In this document: one piece after another, positions 52,933 through 60,884 of the stretch
Numbering within the stretch: position 1 is the stretch's first letter
Layout of the letters: each line of letters opens with the position of its first letter
From: CAJQLB01 sp041392065
Lineage (GTDB): Bacteria > Bacteroidota > Bacteroidia > Flavobacteriales > Flavobacteriaceae
Direction of reading: 5' to 3'
Assembly (NCBI GenBank): GCA_041392065.1
Contig: JAWKMU010000001.1
Location: 1 to 64,000, forward strand
DNA length: 64,000 nucleotides
Made by a program: the position numbers and the translations under genes
The notes under the pieces: generated by a model
What the model saw: only the letters and a program-made list of their open reading frames with translations
Databases searched by the model: none
Told to the model about the DNA's origin: nothing

Positions 52933-54186
52933 CTAATTTTCGCTGTCATAAGTTGGAATACCTGACCTTTGTATTGTTATAATTCCATCAAAACGTTTTG
53001 TGGGAATAAATGGAATATTTCCACCATTTTCTAGTTCAAACCCTGTATTAGTTTCAAACAGCCATTTTGTAAATTGGGTTTCCCTAACTTTAGAAAGATT
53101 TAGAAAAGATACATTTTTGTTAGTGTCAAAAAAACGTTTTTCAATTGCAATACTATCATTATTTTTAAAAGGAATTGTATTTTTTGTCCAATGTTGATAT
53201 GCTTTTCCTTCGTATGCAAAAAGACCTATTGAATAGTAGTTGTCTTTGTATTTTTCCTTGAGATAATGTCCCATTAATTTTAAATTATAACCTTCAGCAG
53301 AGTTATTTTCTATATGAGCATTATGAGCCCAAACAATTACTTTTTTATTTGGATAAATTTCTTTTAATAGCCAAACGAGATTTTCAGCCATAAGTTCATC
53401 TCTTAACTCGATACTTTGAAATCTATCTTCAAAGCTTAAATCAGTAGACCTAACAAACATTTCTAGTGTTTTTTGAATCATTAAATATTCTTTATGATTT
53501 AGTTTATTAGAGTTTAGAAGTGTGTGTTTGTTAACTTCAAGGGTCTGACTAATATCTGTAGCATTCTTTATAAAAATATCTCGATGCTTTATATAATCAA
53601 TAGAGTCATTGTTTCTAGCAGCACTAAATGATTTTTGAAAAGAATACATTCTGTTGAATAAGCTGTCTGATAATGTTTTGTCAATTGGGTTTAATAAATC
53701 AACAAGCTTTGTGATTAAATAATTTGAAGAAAATTGTGTATCATAACCAGTGTAAAAAAGAGGCTTTTTTGTTGAACTAGTAGATTTTATATAATCAAAA
53801 AGTGTGTCAACTTCTTTTGCTTTAAAATTTCCAAAAAGTGTATGATCTCTTAAGTTTTTAGCTGAAATGGTATCAATATCATTATAGGCAAGATTAATGT
53901 CTCCTAAACCACTTTCCATTGCTAAAACTTCGTAACCTAACTCTTGATGTAAATATAAAACTAAAGCAGATTTTATTTTATAAAACTCAGCCAGACCATG
54001 AGTGCTTTCACCTAGTGCTACAATTTGCTTATTTTTTAAAACATCTTTTAATTTTGTAAAATCGTAAGTCCCATTTTGTTGCAATTCAATGGTGTTTTTG
54101 TTTAACCATTCTGATGATGATTTTGGGTTTTGACTACATGCAAGCTGTATAAGACCTGAAAAAATAATTAAGACAAAATTTTTCAT
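52933..54186 (-). CDS. Erythromycin esterase family lipoprotein
   Basis: A 417-residue protein when started at the internal ATG (54186), which gives a clean lipoprotein signal (MKNFVLIIFSGLIQLACSQNP); an upstream ATG at 54213 overlaps the -7 element and is less likely. Family motifs are IVALGESTHGLAEFYKIKSALVLYLHQELGYEVLAMES with the conserved Glu-His, and VIVWAHNAHIENNS with the second His pair. Members of PF05139 include erythromycin esterases and many enzymes of unknown substrate; macrolide resistance should not be assumed for this lipoprotein. Confidence 0.87.
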   Translation of the reverse strand: MKNFVLIIFSGLIQLACSQNPKSSSEWLNKNTIELQQNGTYDFTKLKDVLKNKQIVALGESTHGLAEFYKIKSALVLYLHQELGYEVLAMESGLGDINLAYNDIDTISAKNLRDHTLFGNFKAKEVDTLFDYIKSTSSTKKPLFYTGYDTQFSSNYLITKLVDLLNPIDKTLSDSLFNRMYSFQKSFSAARNNDSIDYIKHRDIFIKNATDISQTLEVNKHTLLNSNKLNHKEYLMIQKTLEMFVRSTDLSFEDRFQSIELRDELMAENLVWLLKEIYPNKKVIVWAHNAHIENNSAEGYNLKLMGHYLKEKYKDNYYSIGLFAYEGKAYQHWTKNTIPFKNNDSIAIEKRFFDTNKNVSFLNLSKVRETQFTKWLFETNTGFELENGGNIPFIPTKRFDGIITIQRSGIPTYDSEN

Positions 54187-54210
54187 GAAATGCGATGTTT
54201 TTATTTGAAG

Positions 54211-54241
54211 CAAAGATTATTTTATAAAGTACAGCAACAAA
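54211..54241 (-). promoter_or_regulatory. Promoter of the erythromycin-esterase-like gene
   Basis: On the minus strand TTTG at 54241-54238 and TAATCTTTG at 54219-54211 are separated by 18 bases, close to the Bacteroidota -33/-7 pattern (one extra base inside the -7 element). The start codon is 25 bases downstream. Confidence 0.55.
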
Positions 54242-54258
54242 AAAATGTTACTCTAAAT

Positions 54259-54285
54259 ATGTCCAGAAAACTTAATCTTGGACAT
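54259..54285. terminator. Inverted repeat after the membrane AraC gene
   Basis: ATGTCCA and TGGACAT at 54259-54285 form a seven-base-pair stem with a 13-base spacer, starting six bases after the stop of the minus-strand AraC gene. No strong T run on that strand, so it may be a weak terminator or operator. Confidence 0.35.
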
Positions 54286-54290
54286 TTTTA

Positions 54291-55400
54291 TTACCCTTGA
54301 ATATGTTTTCTATAAGCCGAAGGTGTATAACCTGTTATTTTTTTAAAAGCTGCATTGAATGTAGATTTAGAACTAAAACCAGCTTTTTCAGCCAAAGAAA
54401 CCAAAGTGTATTTATTAGTATTATCTGAAGCTATTAATTTTTTTACTTCTTCAACGCGAAGATTATTTATAAATTCTGAAAAATTCACTCCTAATGTTGT
54501 ATTAAAATATTTTGAAAGTTCGCTTGAGGAAATACTCAAAAGTTTTGATAATTCAAGCAAAGTTATGTTTGGGTTGATGTAAACTTTCTCTTCCTTAATA
54601 ATTTGATCTAATTTTTTAGAAATGTAATCTGTTTGAGAATTTGAAAATTCTGTAATGTGCTTAAAATTGTTAAAAAACAATTTAGATTTCGTAAATCCCA
54701 TAAAACCAATCCAGTAAATAAAAGCTGCGTTTATAATTAATGTTGCGTAGTAAAACCCAAAAGTTTCACTACCAGAATGAATTATTAAATCACAAGAAAA
54801 GAGAAAAAGATCTATTAAAGTAATTATTATAAATGTCCAAGTTAATTTTTTAAGCCAATTCAATGCAGTTGCAGATTTTAGTGTGATTCTATTTTCATTA
54901 TTATATAAAAAGAGTAGCGAGGCAATTCCCATAAAAAGGGTAAAGAATAAAAAAAAGAATTCATGAATTCTAAAAAAATTAGACTCTACAATTACTGAAG
55001 TAATTCTGTAGCTATTTTCTTTTACAGAGATTGAAAACCAATATGTTTTTAATAAGAGATAAACAAAAGCAGGAATTAAAATATACCATTCTTTTTTGTG
55101 GTATGCTGTTTCATCTTCTGAAGGAGGAAATTGATTTTTAATATAAAAATAAAACCCAGCACCAATAAGCCATTTGTATGGAAAAGGAAACATGTGTAAA
55201 GGTCTATAATATTTAAAAAGATCCATGTCTAAAAAGGCATAAATCAAATTAAAAAAGGACAAAGAGAATAAGAAGAGTAAAAAGAAATTTGTTGCCAAAT
55301 AATTAATGCTTCTATTTTTATATAAAAAGAAACATAGAATAAAGCCTTGGATAGCTCCAAAAAGTATTAAAATATTAAAAAGATTGTAATCTAAAGCCAT
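54291..55400 (-). CDS. Membrane-bound AraC-family transcriptional regulator
   Basis: A 369-residue protein. The N-terminal 230 residues carry about seven hydrophobic helices (ILILFGAIQGFILCFFLY, ATNFFLLFLFSLSFFNLIYAFL, WYILIPAFVYLLLKTYWF, FFFLFFTLFMGIASLLFLY and others), and the C-terminal 110 are a double helix-turn-helix: NPNITLLELSKLLSISSSELSKYFNTTLGVNFSEFINNLR, then LVSLAEKAGFSSKSTFNAAFKKITGYTPSAYRK. Such 7TM-AraC proteins sense unknown signals at the inner membrane in Bacteroidota. It is likely to regulate its minus-strand neighbour at 52933. Confidence 0.88.
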   Translation of the reverse strand: MALDYNLFNILILFGAIQGFILCFFLYKNRSINYLATNFFLLFLFSLSFFNLIYAFLDMDLFKYYRPLHMFPFPYKWLIGAGFYFYIKNQFPPSEDETAYHKKEWYILIPAFVYLLLKTYWFSISVKENSYRITSVIVESNFFRIHEFFFLFFTLFMGIASLLFLYNNENRITLKSATALNWLKKLTWTFIIITLIDLFLFSCDLIIHSGSETFGFYYATLIINAAFIYWIGFMGFTKSKLFFNNFKHITEFSNSQTDYISKKLDQIIKEEKVYINPNITLLELSKLLSISSSELSKYFNTTLGVNFSEFINNLRVEEVKKLIASDNTNKYTLVSLAEKAGFSSKSTFNAAFKKITGYTPSAYRKHIQG

Positions 55401-55411
55401 AAACTATCAGT

Positions 55412-55419
55412 CAAATATA
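55412..55419 (-). promoter_or_regulatory. -7 element (TATATTTG) of the membrane AraC gene
   Basis: On the minus strand TATATTTG lies at 55419-55412, 11 bases before the start codon, implying a short 5' leader. No -33 element at the normal spacing is evident. Confidence 0.45.
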
Positions 55420-55551
55420 AGAGACTTGCACAAAAAGGGTGATAAAAAATAGTCATAATGATAAAACTGTTAGGTCAAAGATTAAATAATTATTAAAAAC
55501 AGATAAACCCAAAAATGAATTTAATAGTTTTGAATTTATAAAACATGAAAA

Positions 55552-56421
55552 ATGACTACAGTTGATGATTTATTAAATGTATTAAACCTAAAATTAGTAG
55601 GCAAAAACGAATTTAATGGAATAAGTAAAACTGTTGGAAGTCCCAATGTGTTTGGTGGTCAGGTTTTGGCTCAAGCTATAAACGCAGCTTGTCGTACAAT
55701 TACGAATGGTAGGATTTTACACTCTATGCATTCCTACTTTTTAGAAGCAGGAAATTTAGAATTGCCAATAACTTACAATGTAAGTATTGTAAGAGATGGA
55801 GGCAGTTTTTCAGTACGAAGAGTAACAGCTCATCAAAAAGAAACAACCATATTTATTTTGTCGGCTTCATTTCATAAAAAAGAAGAAGGTTACAACCATC
55901 AAATTGAAATAAATAGGAACATTAAACAACCAGAGGAATTGTTGAGTTGGACTGATATGCTAGAACAGTTTGGTGAAGTCATTCCACCTAGAACCAAAGA
56001 ATTTTTAATGGTGGATAGACCTGTTGAGTTTAAACCTGTTGAAGTCATAAATCCGTTTAACAAAGAAGATTTGCCACCATTTACTAACGTTTGGATAAAG
56101 CTTAAAGGCGATGCAAGCCAATTAGATTTAGCATCTAAACAACAAATCTTAACCTATATATCAGACTATAATATTCTGGCTGCTGCTATGAATCGTCATG
56201 CTAGTAAAGCACATTGGGGAAACACACAAACAGCAAGTCTAGATCACTCCATGTGGTATTTTAGAGATTTCGATTTTGATGATTGGTTGCTTTACTCCAT
56301 TGAGTCTCCAAATACATCAAATGCTAGAGGTTTAGCAAAAGGAAATATTTTCACTAGAGATGGAAAACTCATTGCTTCAGTTGCTCAAGAAGGGTTAATG
56401 CGACCATTACAAAAAAAATGA
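55552..56421 (+). CDS. tesB: Acyl-CoA thioesterase II (TesB family)
   Basis: A 289-residue double-hotdog thioesterase that hydrolyses acyl-CoA to free acid and CoA. Family motifs are LVGKNEFNGISKTVGSPNVFGGQVLAQAINAA, SMHSYFLEAGNLELPITYNVSIVRDGGSFSVRRVTAHQ, ASLDHSMWYFRDFDFDDWLLYSIESPNT (catalytic Asp) and IASVAQEGLMRP (Gln). Length matches TesB. Its end overlaps the BaiN-like gene by four bases. Confidence 0.94.
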   Translation: MTTVDDLLNVLNLKLVGKNEFNGISKTVGSPNVFGGQVLAQAINAACRTITNGRILHSMHSYFLEAGNLELPITYNVSIVRDGGSFSVRRVTAHQKETTIFILSASFHKKEEGYNHQIEINRNIKQPEELLSWTDMLEQFGEVIPPRTKEFLMVDRPVEFKPVEVINPFNKEDLPPFTNVWIKLKGDASQLDLASKQQILTYISDYNILAAAMNRHASKAHWGNTQTASLDHSMWYFRDFDFDDWLLYSIESPNTSNARGLAKGNIFTRDGKLIASVAQEGLMRPLQKK

Positions 56422-57635
56422 ATCACTATGACGTTATAATTGTTGGAGGTGGAGCAGCAGGATTTTTTGCAGCTATAAATTTAGCTGAACAAAATCCAAA
56501 ACTAAAAGTTGCTATTCTTGAACGTGGAAAAGAAGGTTTGCAAAAAGTTAGAATTTCTGGAGGTGGTCGATGCAATGTTACTCATGCTGAATTTACACCT
56601 TCTGAATTGGTGCTTAATTATCCTCGTGGAGAAAAAGAATTATTGGGACCATTCCATCAATTTATGACAGGAGATACTATTGAGTGGTTTGAAAAGCGAG
56701 GCGTAGAACTCAAGATTGAAGACGATGGTAGAATGTTTCCAGTTACAGATTCGTCAAAAACCATTATCGATTGTTTTTTAAACCAAGCCAAGAAACACAA
56801 GGTTGAGGTGTTGTATAATCAAAGCGTAACTAACTTGTCTCCTTTAGCGCAGTCAAGAGGTTTTCAAGTAAATACTAGAACTGATCAATTTGTTTGTAAA
56901 AAACTTCTCATCGCAACTGGAAGTAATCAAAAAATCTGGAATCTTTTGCAGAATTTAGGACATACAATTGTTCAACCAGTACCATCACTTTTTACGTTTG
57001 ATGTTAAAGATGAACGCATTAAGGATATTCCTGGAGTTGTAGCTCAAAATGTTGGGATTAAAGTATTGGGAACTGATTTAGTTTCAGAAGGACCATTACT
57101 AATAACACATGTTGGTTTCAGTGCTCCAGCTATATTAAAGTTATCTGCGTTTGGAGCTTTAGAGTTAGCTAAACTCAATTATAAATTTGATATTGAAATT
57201 AATTTTATTAAACAATCGTTTGAAGTATGTTTAGACAATTTAAAGGAATTAAAACAAGAATTGACTAAGAAAACAGTTTATAAATCCACACAGTTTGAGC
57301 TACCAAAACGTTTGTGGCATAAATTGGTTTTAGCTTCTAATATAAATCAAGCGACACGTTGGGCAGATTTAAATAAAAGCCATTTAGAAAATTTAGCATC
57401 ACAACTCACGCAAGCAATTTTTAAGGTAGAAGGAAAAAGTACTTTTAAAGAAGAATTTGTTACTGCTGGTGGTGTAGATTTAAAAGAAGTAAACTTTAAA
57501 ACTTTTGAAAGTAAGCTTCATAAGAACCTATATTTTGCTGGCGAAGTACTAAATATAGATGCAATTACAGGCGGATTTAACTTTCAAAATGCTTGGACTG
57601 GAGCATTTATAGCTGCAAAAACCATTTCAGAATAA
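56418..57635 (+). CDS. BaiN/HI0933-like FAD-dependent oxidoreductase
   Basis: A 405-residue flavoprotein. The FAD site is DVIIVGGGAAGFFAAINLAE, followed by the family signature RISGGGRCNVTHAEF. LLIATGSNQKIWNLL and the C-terminal FVTAGGVDLKEVNFKTFESKLHKNLYFAGEVLNIDAITGGFNFQNAWTGAFIAA complete the fold. This family is widespread, and one homologue is a bile-acid NADH-dependent flavin reductase, but most have no assigned substrate. It overlaps tesB by four bases. Confidence 0.9.
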   Translation: MNHYDVIIVGGGAAGFFAAINLAEQNPKLKVAILERGKEGLQKVRISGGGRCNVTHAEFTPSELVLNYPRGEKELLGPFHQFMTGDTIEWFEKRGVELKIEDDGRMFPVTDSSKTIIDCFLNQAKKHKVEVLYNQSVTNLSPLAQSRGFQVNTRTDQFVCKKLLIATGSNQKIWNLLQNLGHTIVQPVPSLFTFDVKDERIKDIPGVVAQNVGIKVLGTDLVSEGPLLITHVGFSAPAILKLSAFGALELAKLNYKFDIEINFIKQSFEVCLDNLKELKQELTKKTVYKSTQFELPKRLWHKLVLASNINQATRWADLNKSHLENLASQLTQAIFKVEGKSTFKEEFVTAGGVDLKEVNFKTFESKLHKNLYFAGEVLNIDAITGGFNFQNAWTGAFIAAKTISE

Positions 57636-57645
57636 ATATATTTTA

Positions 57646-57653
57646 TATATTTG
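57646..57653 (+). promoter_or_regulatory. Candidate -7 element of the toxin-antitoxin pair
   Basis: TATATTTG at 57646-57653, 20 bases before the antitoxin start, lies in a highly AT-rich stretch with repeated TATATA and adjacent to the stop of the flavoprotein gene. Its repeat character would suit autoregulation. Confidence 0.45.
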
Positions 57654-57673
57654 ATATATACAATCTATATATT

Positions 57674-57925
57674 ATGGGAAAAACAAAAAAGCTTATAGAA
57701 CTGGATGACAAGGCTATAGAAATTCTTGAAAAACAGGCAAAACTTCAAAAGCGCTCGCTAAAAAATTATTTAGAATTTACTTTGGAAGACACGGCTTTGC
57801 GTTTTTCTGAACCTTCAGAAGAATATAAAGCTATGATGGATGATATGATTGAACGTGACGAAAAAGGGCTTTTAAAAACTCATTCATGGAAAGATGTTTT
57901 AAAGGAATATGGAAGAGAGTTATGA
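57674..57925 (+). CDS. Probable antitoxin of a RelE/ParE-type toxin-antitoxin pair
   Basis: An 83-residue protein. The start is taken as ATG at 57674 (MGKTKKLIELDDKAIEILEKQAKLQKRSLKNYLEFTLEDTALRF), which has the ribbon-helix-helix-like look of many antitoxins; a longer open frame from 57593 overlaps the flavoprotein gene and is rejected. The acidic, less structured C-terminus (SEPSEEYKAMMDDMIERDEKGLLKTHSW) could be the toxin-binding part. Its last 17 bases overlap the toxin gene. Assignment rests on order and size. Confidence 0.75.
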   Translation: MGKTKKLIELDDKAIEILEKQAKLQKRSLKNYLEFTLEDTALRFSEPSEEYKAMMDDMIERDEKGLLKTHSWKDVLKEYGREL

Positions 57926-58181
57926 GTTTTCTGAAGAAGCAAAGCTTGAGCTTTACAAGGCACAGTGTTTTTTTAAATTAATTGGCAAAGAAAAAGATTT
58001 TCTTGATGATTTAGTTAATCAGTTAAAGCGGATTATGTCTATGCCACAAGCTTTTCAAATAAGATATAATTCTGTTAGAATTGTTCATTTTGAAAATTTC
58101 AACTATGCTATACATTACAGACAAAGAAAAGATGGTTCTATTATTGTTTACCGAATTCTAAATCAAAACCAAGATTTTTGA
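57909..58181 (+). CDS. RelE/ParE-like toxin
   Basis: A 90-residue protein with the RelE/ParE fold: YEFSEEAKLELYKAQCFFKLIGKEKDFLDDLVNQLKRIMSMPQAFQIRYNSVRIVHFENFNYAIHYRQRKDGSIIVYRIL. The beta-hairpin before the C-terminus and the Arg-Tyr residues are as in ParE-type toxins, whose targets include gyrase, while RelE relatives cut mRNA. The target cannot be told here. It is coupled to the upstream antitoxin. Confidence 0.78.
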   Translation: MEESYEFSEEAKLELYKAQCFFKLIGKEKDFLDDLVNQLKRIMSMPQAFQIRYNSVRIVHFENFNYAIHYRQRKDGSIIVYRILNQNQDF

Positions 58182-58711
58182 AAACTTACATAGCATTACT
58201 TCGCGGAATAAACGTTGGTGGGCACAAAAAAGTGCCAATGGCAGAATTACGAGAATTACTTACTAATTCTGGATTTAAAAATGTGCAAACTTACATTCAA
58301 AGTGGTAATGTTGTGTTTCAATTTCAAGAAGCAAACACGATAGAATTAGAAAACAAAATTGCTGAAACCATTCAAAATCATTTTGGATTTGAGGTTTTGG
58401 TTTTAGTAAAAACGCGACCAGAAATAAATTGTATTTTTAACGATTGTCCTTTTGCCGAAGAGAAAAAGTCAAAGAGTTATTTTATGCTTCTACACGATTT
58501 GCCAGATAAGGAATTAATTACCGAAGCATCAACCAAAACTTACGATGGTGAAGAATATCAAATCATAAAAGATTGCATTTATTATTACTGTGAAAAAGGC
58601 TATGGTCAAGCAAAGTTTAATATGAATTTCTTCGAAAAAAAACTAAATACTTTTGCTACTTCAAGAAACTACAACACAATGGTAAAGTTGTTATCTTTGT
58701 CCAAAGATTAG
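58178..58711 (+). CDS. DUF1697 family protein, TTG start
   Basis: A 177-residue cytosolic protein matching DUF1697: KTYIALLRGINVGGHKKVPMAELRELLTNSGFKNVQTYIQSGNVVFQ, then FEVLVLVKTRPEINCIFNDCPF and YGQAKFNMNFFEKKLNTFATSRNYNTMVKLLSL. The start is TTG at 58178, overlapping the toxin stop (TTGA). The family's function is unknown. It ends seven bases before mvaD. Confidence 0.9.
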   Translation: MKTYIALLRGINVGGHKKVPMAELRELLTNSGFKNVQTYIQSGNVVFQFQEANTIELENKIAETIQNHFGFEVLVLVKTRPEINCIFNDCPFAEEKKSKSYFMLLHDLPDKELITEASTKTYDGEEYQIIKDCIYYYCEKGYGQAKFNMNFFEKKLNTFATSRNYNTMVKLLSLSKD

Positions 58712-58718
58712 CTAAAGT

Positions 58719-59843
58719 ATGACCGAACAAGATTTTATTCTTAAAGAATACTCAAAAAAGAATATTGAAAATGGAAGTGTTACTTGGGAATCACCTAGCA
58801 ATATTGCATTAGTAAAATATTGGGGAAAAAAGAAACACCAAATACCAGCAAATCCATCTATTAGTTTCACACTCAGTAATTGTAAAACAATCACCACACT
58901 TTCATACACTCCAAAAGAAGATAAAGTAAACTTTTCTTTCGATGTGTTTTTAGATGGTGAAAAAAAAGACAGTTTCAAACCAAAAATTGAAACATTTTTT
59001 GAACGAGTTACACCATATTTACCTTTCTTAAAAGAATATCATTTTGCTATTGAAACCAAAAACACATTTCCACATAGTTCGGGAATTGCCTCTTCGGCTT
59101 CAGGAATGAGTGCTTTGGCACTTTGCTTAATGAGTCTTGAAAAAGAAATATCTGTCATTCAGAGATGTCATCCTGGGCATGTCGAAGGAGATAGCGAAGA
59201 ATCTCAAAATTACTTCAACAAAAAAGCCTCTTTTTTGGCACGTTTAGGCTCAGGCTCTGCATGCAGAAGTATAGAAGGCGATTTAATTGTTTGGGGAAAA
59301 CATAAACAATTCGCAAACAGTTCAGATTTATTTGGCGTAAAATATCCTTTTGAAGTTCATGAAAACTTTAAAAATTATCAAGACACAATCTTGTTAGTCG
59401 ATAAAGGGGAAAAGCAAGTAAGCAGTACAGTTGGTCATGATTTAATGCATGGTCATCCCTTTGCAGAACAACGTTTCAATCAGGCACATAATAATTTATC
59501 TAAGCTTATAACTGTTTTCAAAGAAGGTGATTTAAAATCTTTTGTTGGCATTGTTGAAAGTGAAGCCTTAACGCTTCACGCTATGATGATGACAAGCATG
59601 CCTTATTTTATTTTAATGAAACCAAACACACTCGAAATAATTAATAAAATATGGCGTTTCAGAGAAGAAACTGGCTCTCATGTTTGTTTTACTTTAGATG
59701 CTGGAGCTAATGTTCATGTATTATATCCAGACAAAGAGGCAAAACAAGTTTTGGAATTTATTAAAAGTGAGTTAGTTGTATATTGTCAAAACGAACAATA
59801 TATTTGTGATAATATTGGCTTTGGAGCCAAAAAAATTGATTAG
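58719..59843 (+). CDS. mvaD: Diphosphomevalonate decarboxylase with an inserted repeat
   Basis: A 374-residue GHMP-fold enzyme making isopentenyl diphosphate from diphosphomevalonate. ESPSNIALVKYWGKK and SFTLSNCKTITTL open the fold, FPHSSGIASSASGMSALALCLMSL is the ATP loop, FLARLGSGSACRSIEGDLIVWGK follows, and TLDAGANVHVLYP lies near the end. The segment KEISVIQRCHPGHVEGDSEE between them (residues 142-161) replaces what is normally a short turn and is encoded by a short intergenic-type repeat (59153-59205). The frame stays open, so the gene is probably functional but should be tested. Mevalonate kinase follows 57 bases later. Confidence 0.94.
   Translation: MTEQDFILKEYSKKNIENGSVTWESPSNIALVKYWGKKKHQIPANPSISFTLSNCKTITTLSYTPKEDKVNFSFDVFLDGEKKDSFKPKIETFFERVTPYLPFLKEYHFAIETKNTFPHSSGIASSASGMSALALCLMSLEKEISVIQRCHPGHVEGDSEESQNYFNKKASFLARLGSGSACRSIEGDLIVWGKHKQFANSSDLFGVKYPFEVHENFKNYQDTILLVDKGEKQVSSTVGHDLMHGHPFAEQRFNQAHNNLSKLITVFKEGDLKSFVGIVESEALTLHAMMMTSMPYFILMKPNTLEIINKIWRFREETGSHVCFTLDAGANVHVLYPDKEAKQVLEFIKSELVVYCQNEQYICDNIGFGAKKID
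59153..59205 (+). repeat. Intergenic-type repeat inside mvaD
   Basis: The 53-base segment begins TGTCATTCAGAG, contains GTCATCCTGGGCATGTCGAAG and ends AGCGAAGAATCTC. The core matches the intergenic copies at 44854-44876 and 60840-60863 with few changes. It lies in the coding sequence for residues about 145-163. Confidence 0.75.
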
Positions 59844-59900
59844 ATTTGTAAAAATGTTTAAAAATATTTTTATATAGTTAAACAAAACTTTAATTAAGAT

Positions 59901-60830
59901 ATGAAAGGACCACTTTTTTATTCTAAAATATTACTTTTTGGAGAGTATGGAATCATAAAAGATTCTAAGGGACTTTCTATTCCTTATAGTTTTTATAATG
60001 GTGCTTTAAAGATGGATGAAACCCCTTCGCAGGAAGCACAAAAATCAAACAACAATTTAAAAACTTTTGTCAAATATCTTGAAAATGTCGATGCTGATTT
60101 AGTCGCTTTCGATTTTGATAAACTTAAAGCTGATGTTGACGCAGGCATGTATTTCGACTCTTCAATTCCACAAGGTTATGGAGTTGGTAGTAGTGGTGCT
60201 TTAGTTGCTGCTATTTATGATAAATATGCTTTTGATAAAATCACTGTTTTAGAAAACTTGACCAGAGAAAAACTCTTGAAGTTAAAAAGTATCTTTTCAG
60301 AAATGGAATCTTTTTTTCACGGAAAATCTTCTGGTTTAGATCCTTTAAACAGTTATTTAAGTATTCCAATTCTTATCAATTCAAAAGATAATATTGAAGC
60401 TACAGGTATTCCTTCACAACAAAGCAACGGTAAAGGCGCTGTGTTTTTACTAGATAGTGGTATTATTGGAGAAACTGCTCCAATGGTTGGTATTTTTATG
60501 GAAAACATGAAACAAGAAGGGTTCCGAAAAATGCTAAAAGATCAATTTATTAAACATACTGATGCTTGTGTTGATGATTTCTTAAAAGGTGATATAAAAT
60601 CGTTGTTCCGTAACACAAAACGCCTATCTAAAGTGGTGTTAAATCATTTTAAACCAATGATTCCTCAACATTTTCATGAACTTTGGAAAAAAGGAATTGA
60701 AACCAACGACTATTACTTAAAACTTTGTGGTTCTGGTGGTGGAGGCTATATATTAGGTTTTGCCGAAGATATGGAACGTGCTCGAAAGTCACTTTCAGAT
60801 TATAAATTAGAAGTGGTTTACAATTTTTAG
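59901..60830 (+). CDS. Mevalonate kinase (GHMP kinase)
   Basis: A 309-residue kinase. FYSKILLFGEYGIIKDSKGLSIPYSF opens the fold, SIPQGYGVGSSGALVAAIYDKYAF is the ATP loop, FFHGKSSGLDPLNSYLSIPI carries the catalytic region, and LKLCGSGGGGYILGFAEDME is the third GHMP motif. The pathway phosphorylates mevalonate to mevalonate 5-phosphate. It is downstream of mvaD and upstream of a prenyltransferase. Phosphomevalonate kinase was not found in the window. Confidence 0.92.
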   Translation: MKGPLFYSKILLFGEYGIIKDSKGLSIPYSFYNGALKMDETPSQEAQKSNNNLKTFVKYLENVDADLVAFDFDKLKADVDAGMYFDSSIPQGYGVGSSGALVAAIYDKYAFDKITVLENLTREKLLKLKSIFSEMESFFHGKSSGLDPLNSYLSIPILINSKDNIEATGIPSQQSNGKGAVFLLDSGIIGETAPMVGIFMENMKQEGFRKMLKDQFIKHTDACVDDFLKGDIKSLFRNTKRLSKVVLNHFKPMIPQHFHELWKKGIETNDYYLKLCGSGGGGYILGFAEDMERARKSLSDYKLEVVYNF

Positions 60831-60839
60831 TTAATTTAG

Positions 60840-60863
60840 GTCACTCTGAGCACATTCGAAGAG
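60840..60863. repeat. Short intergenic repeat copy
   Basis: GTCACTCTGAGCACATTCG (60840-60858, then AAGAG) matches the repeat cores in mvaD and after the GH65 gene. It lies in the 54-base gap between mevalonate kinase and the UbiA gene. Confidence 0.6.
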
Positions 60864-60884
60864 TCTTAATTTACTTTAAAATAT

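Noticed and set aside
52933..54213. Macrolide resistance gene
   Set aside because: The protein belongs to the erythromycin esterase family by motif, but the family is broad and this is a lipoprotein; resistance cannot be assigned from sequence.
57593..57673. Longer N-terminus for the antitoxin
   Set aside because: The extra residues overlap the flavoprotein gene and its AT-rich promoter; the shorter frame begins with a normal antitoxin-like sequence.
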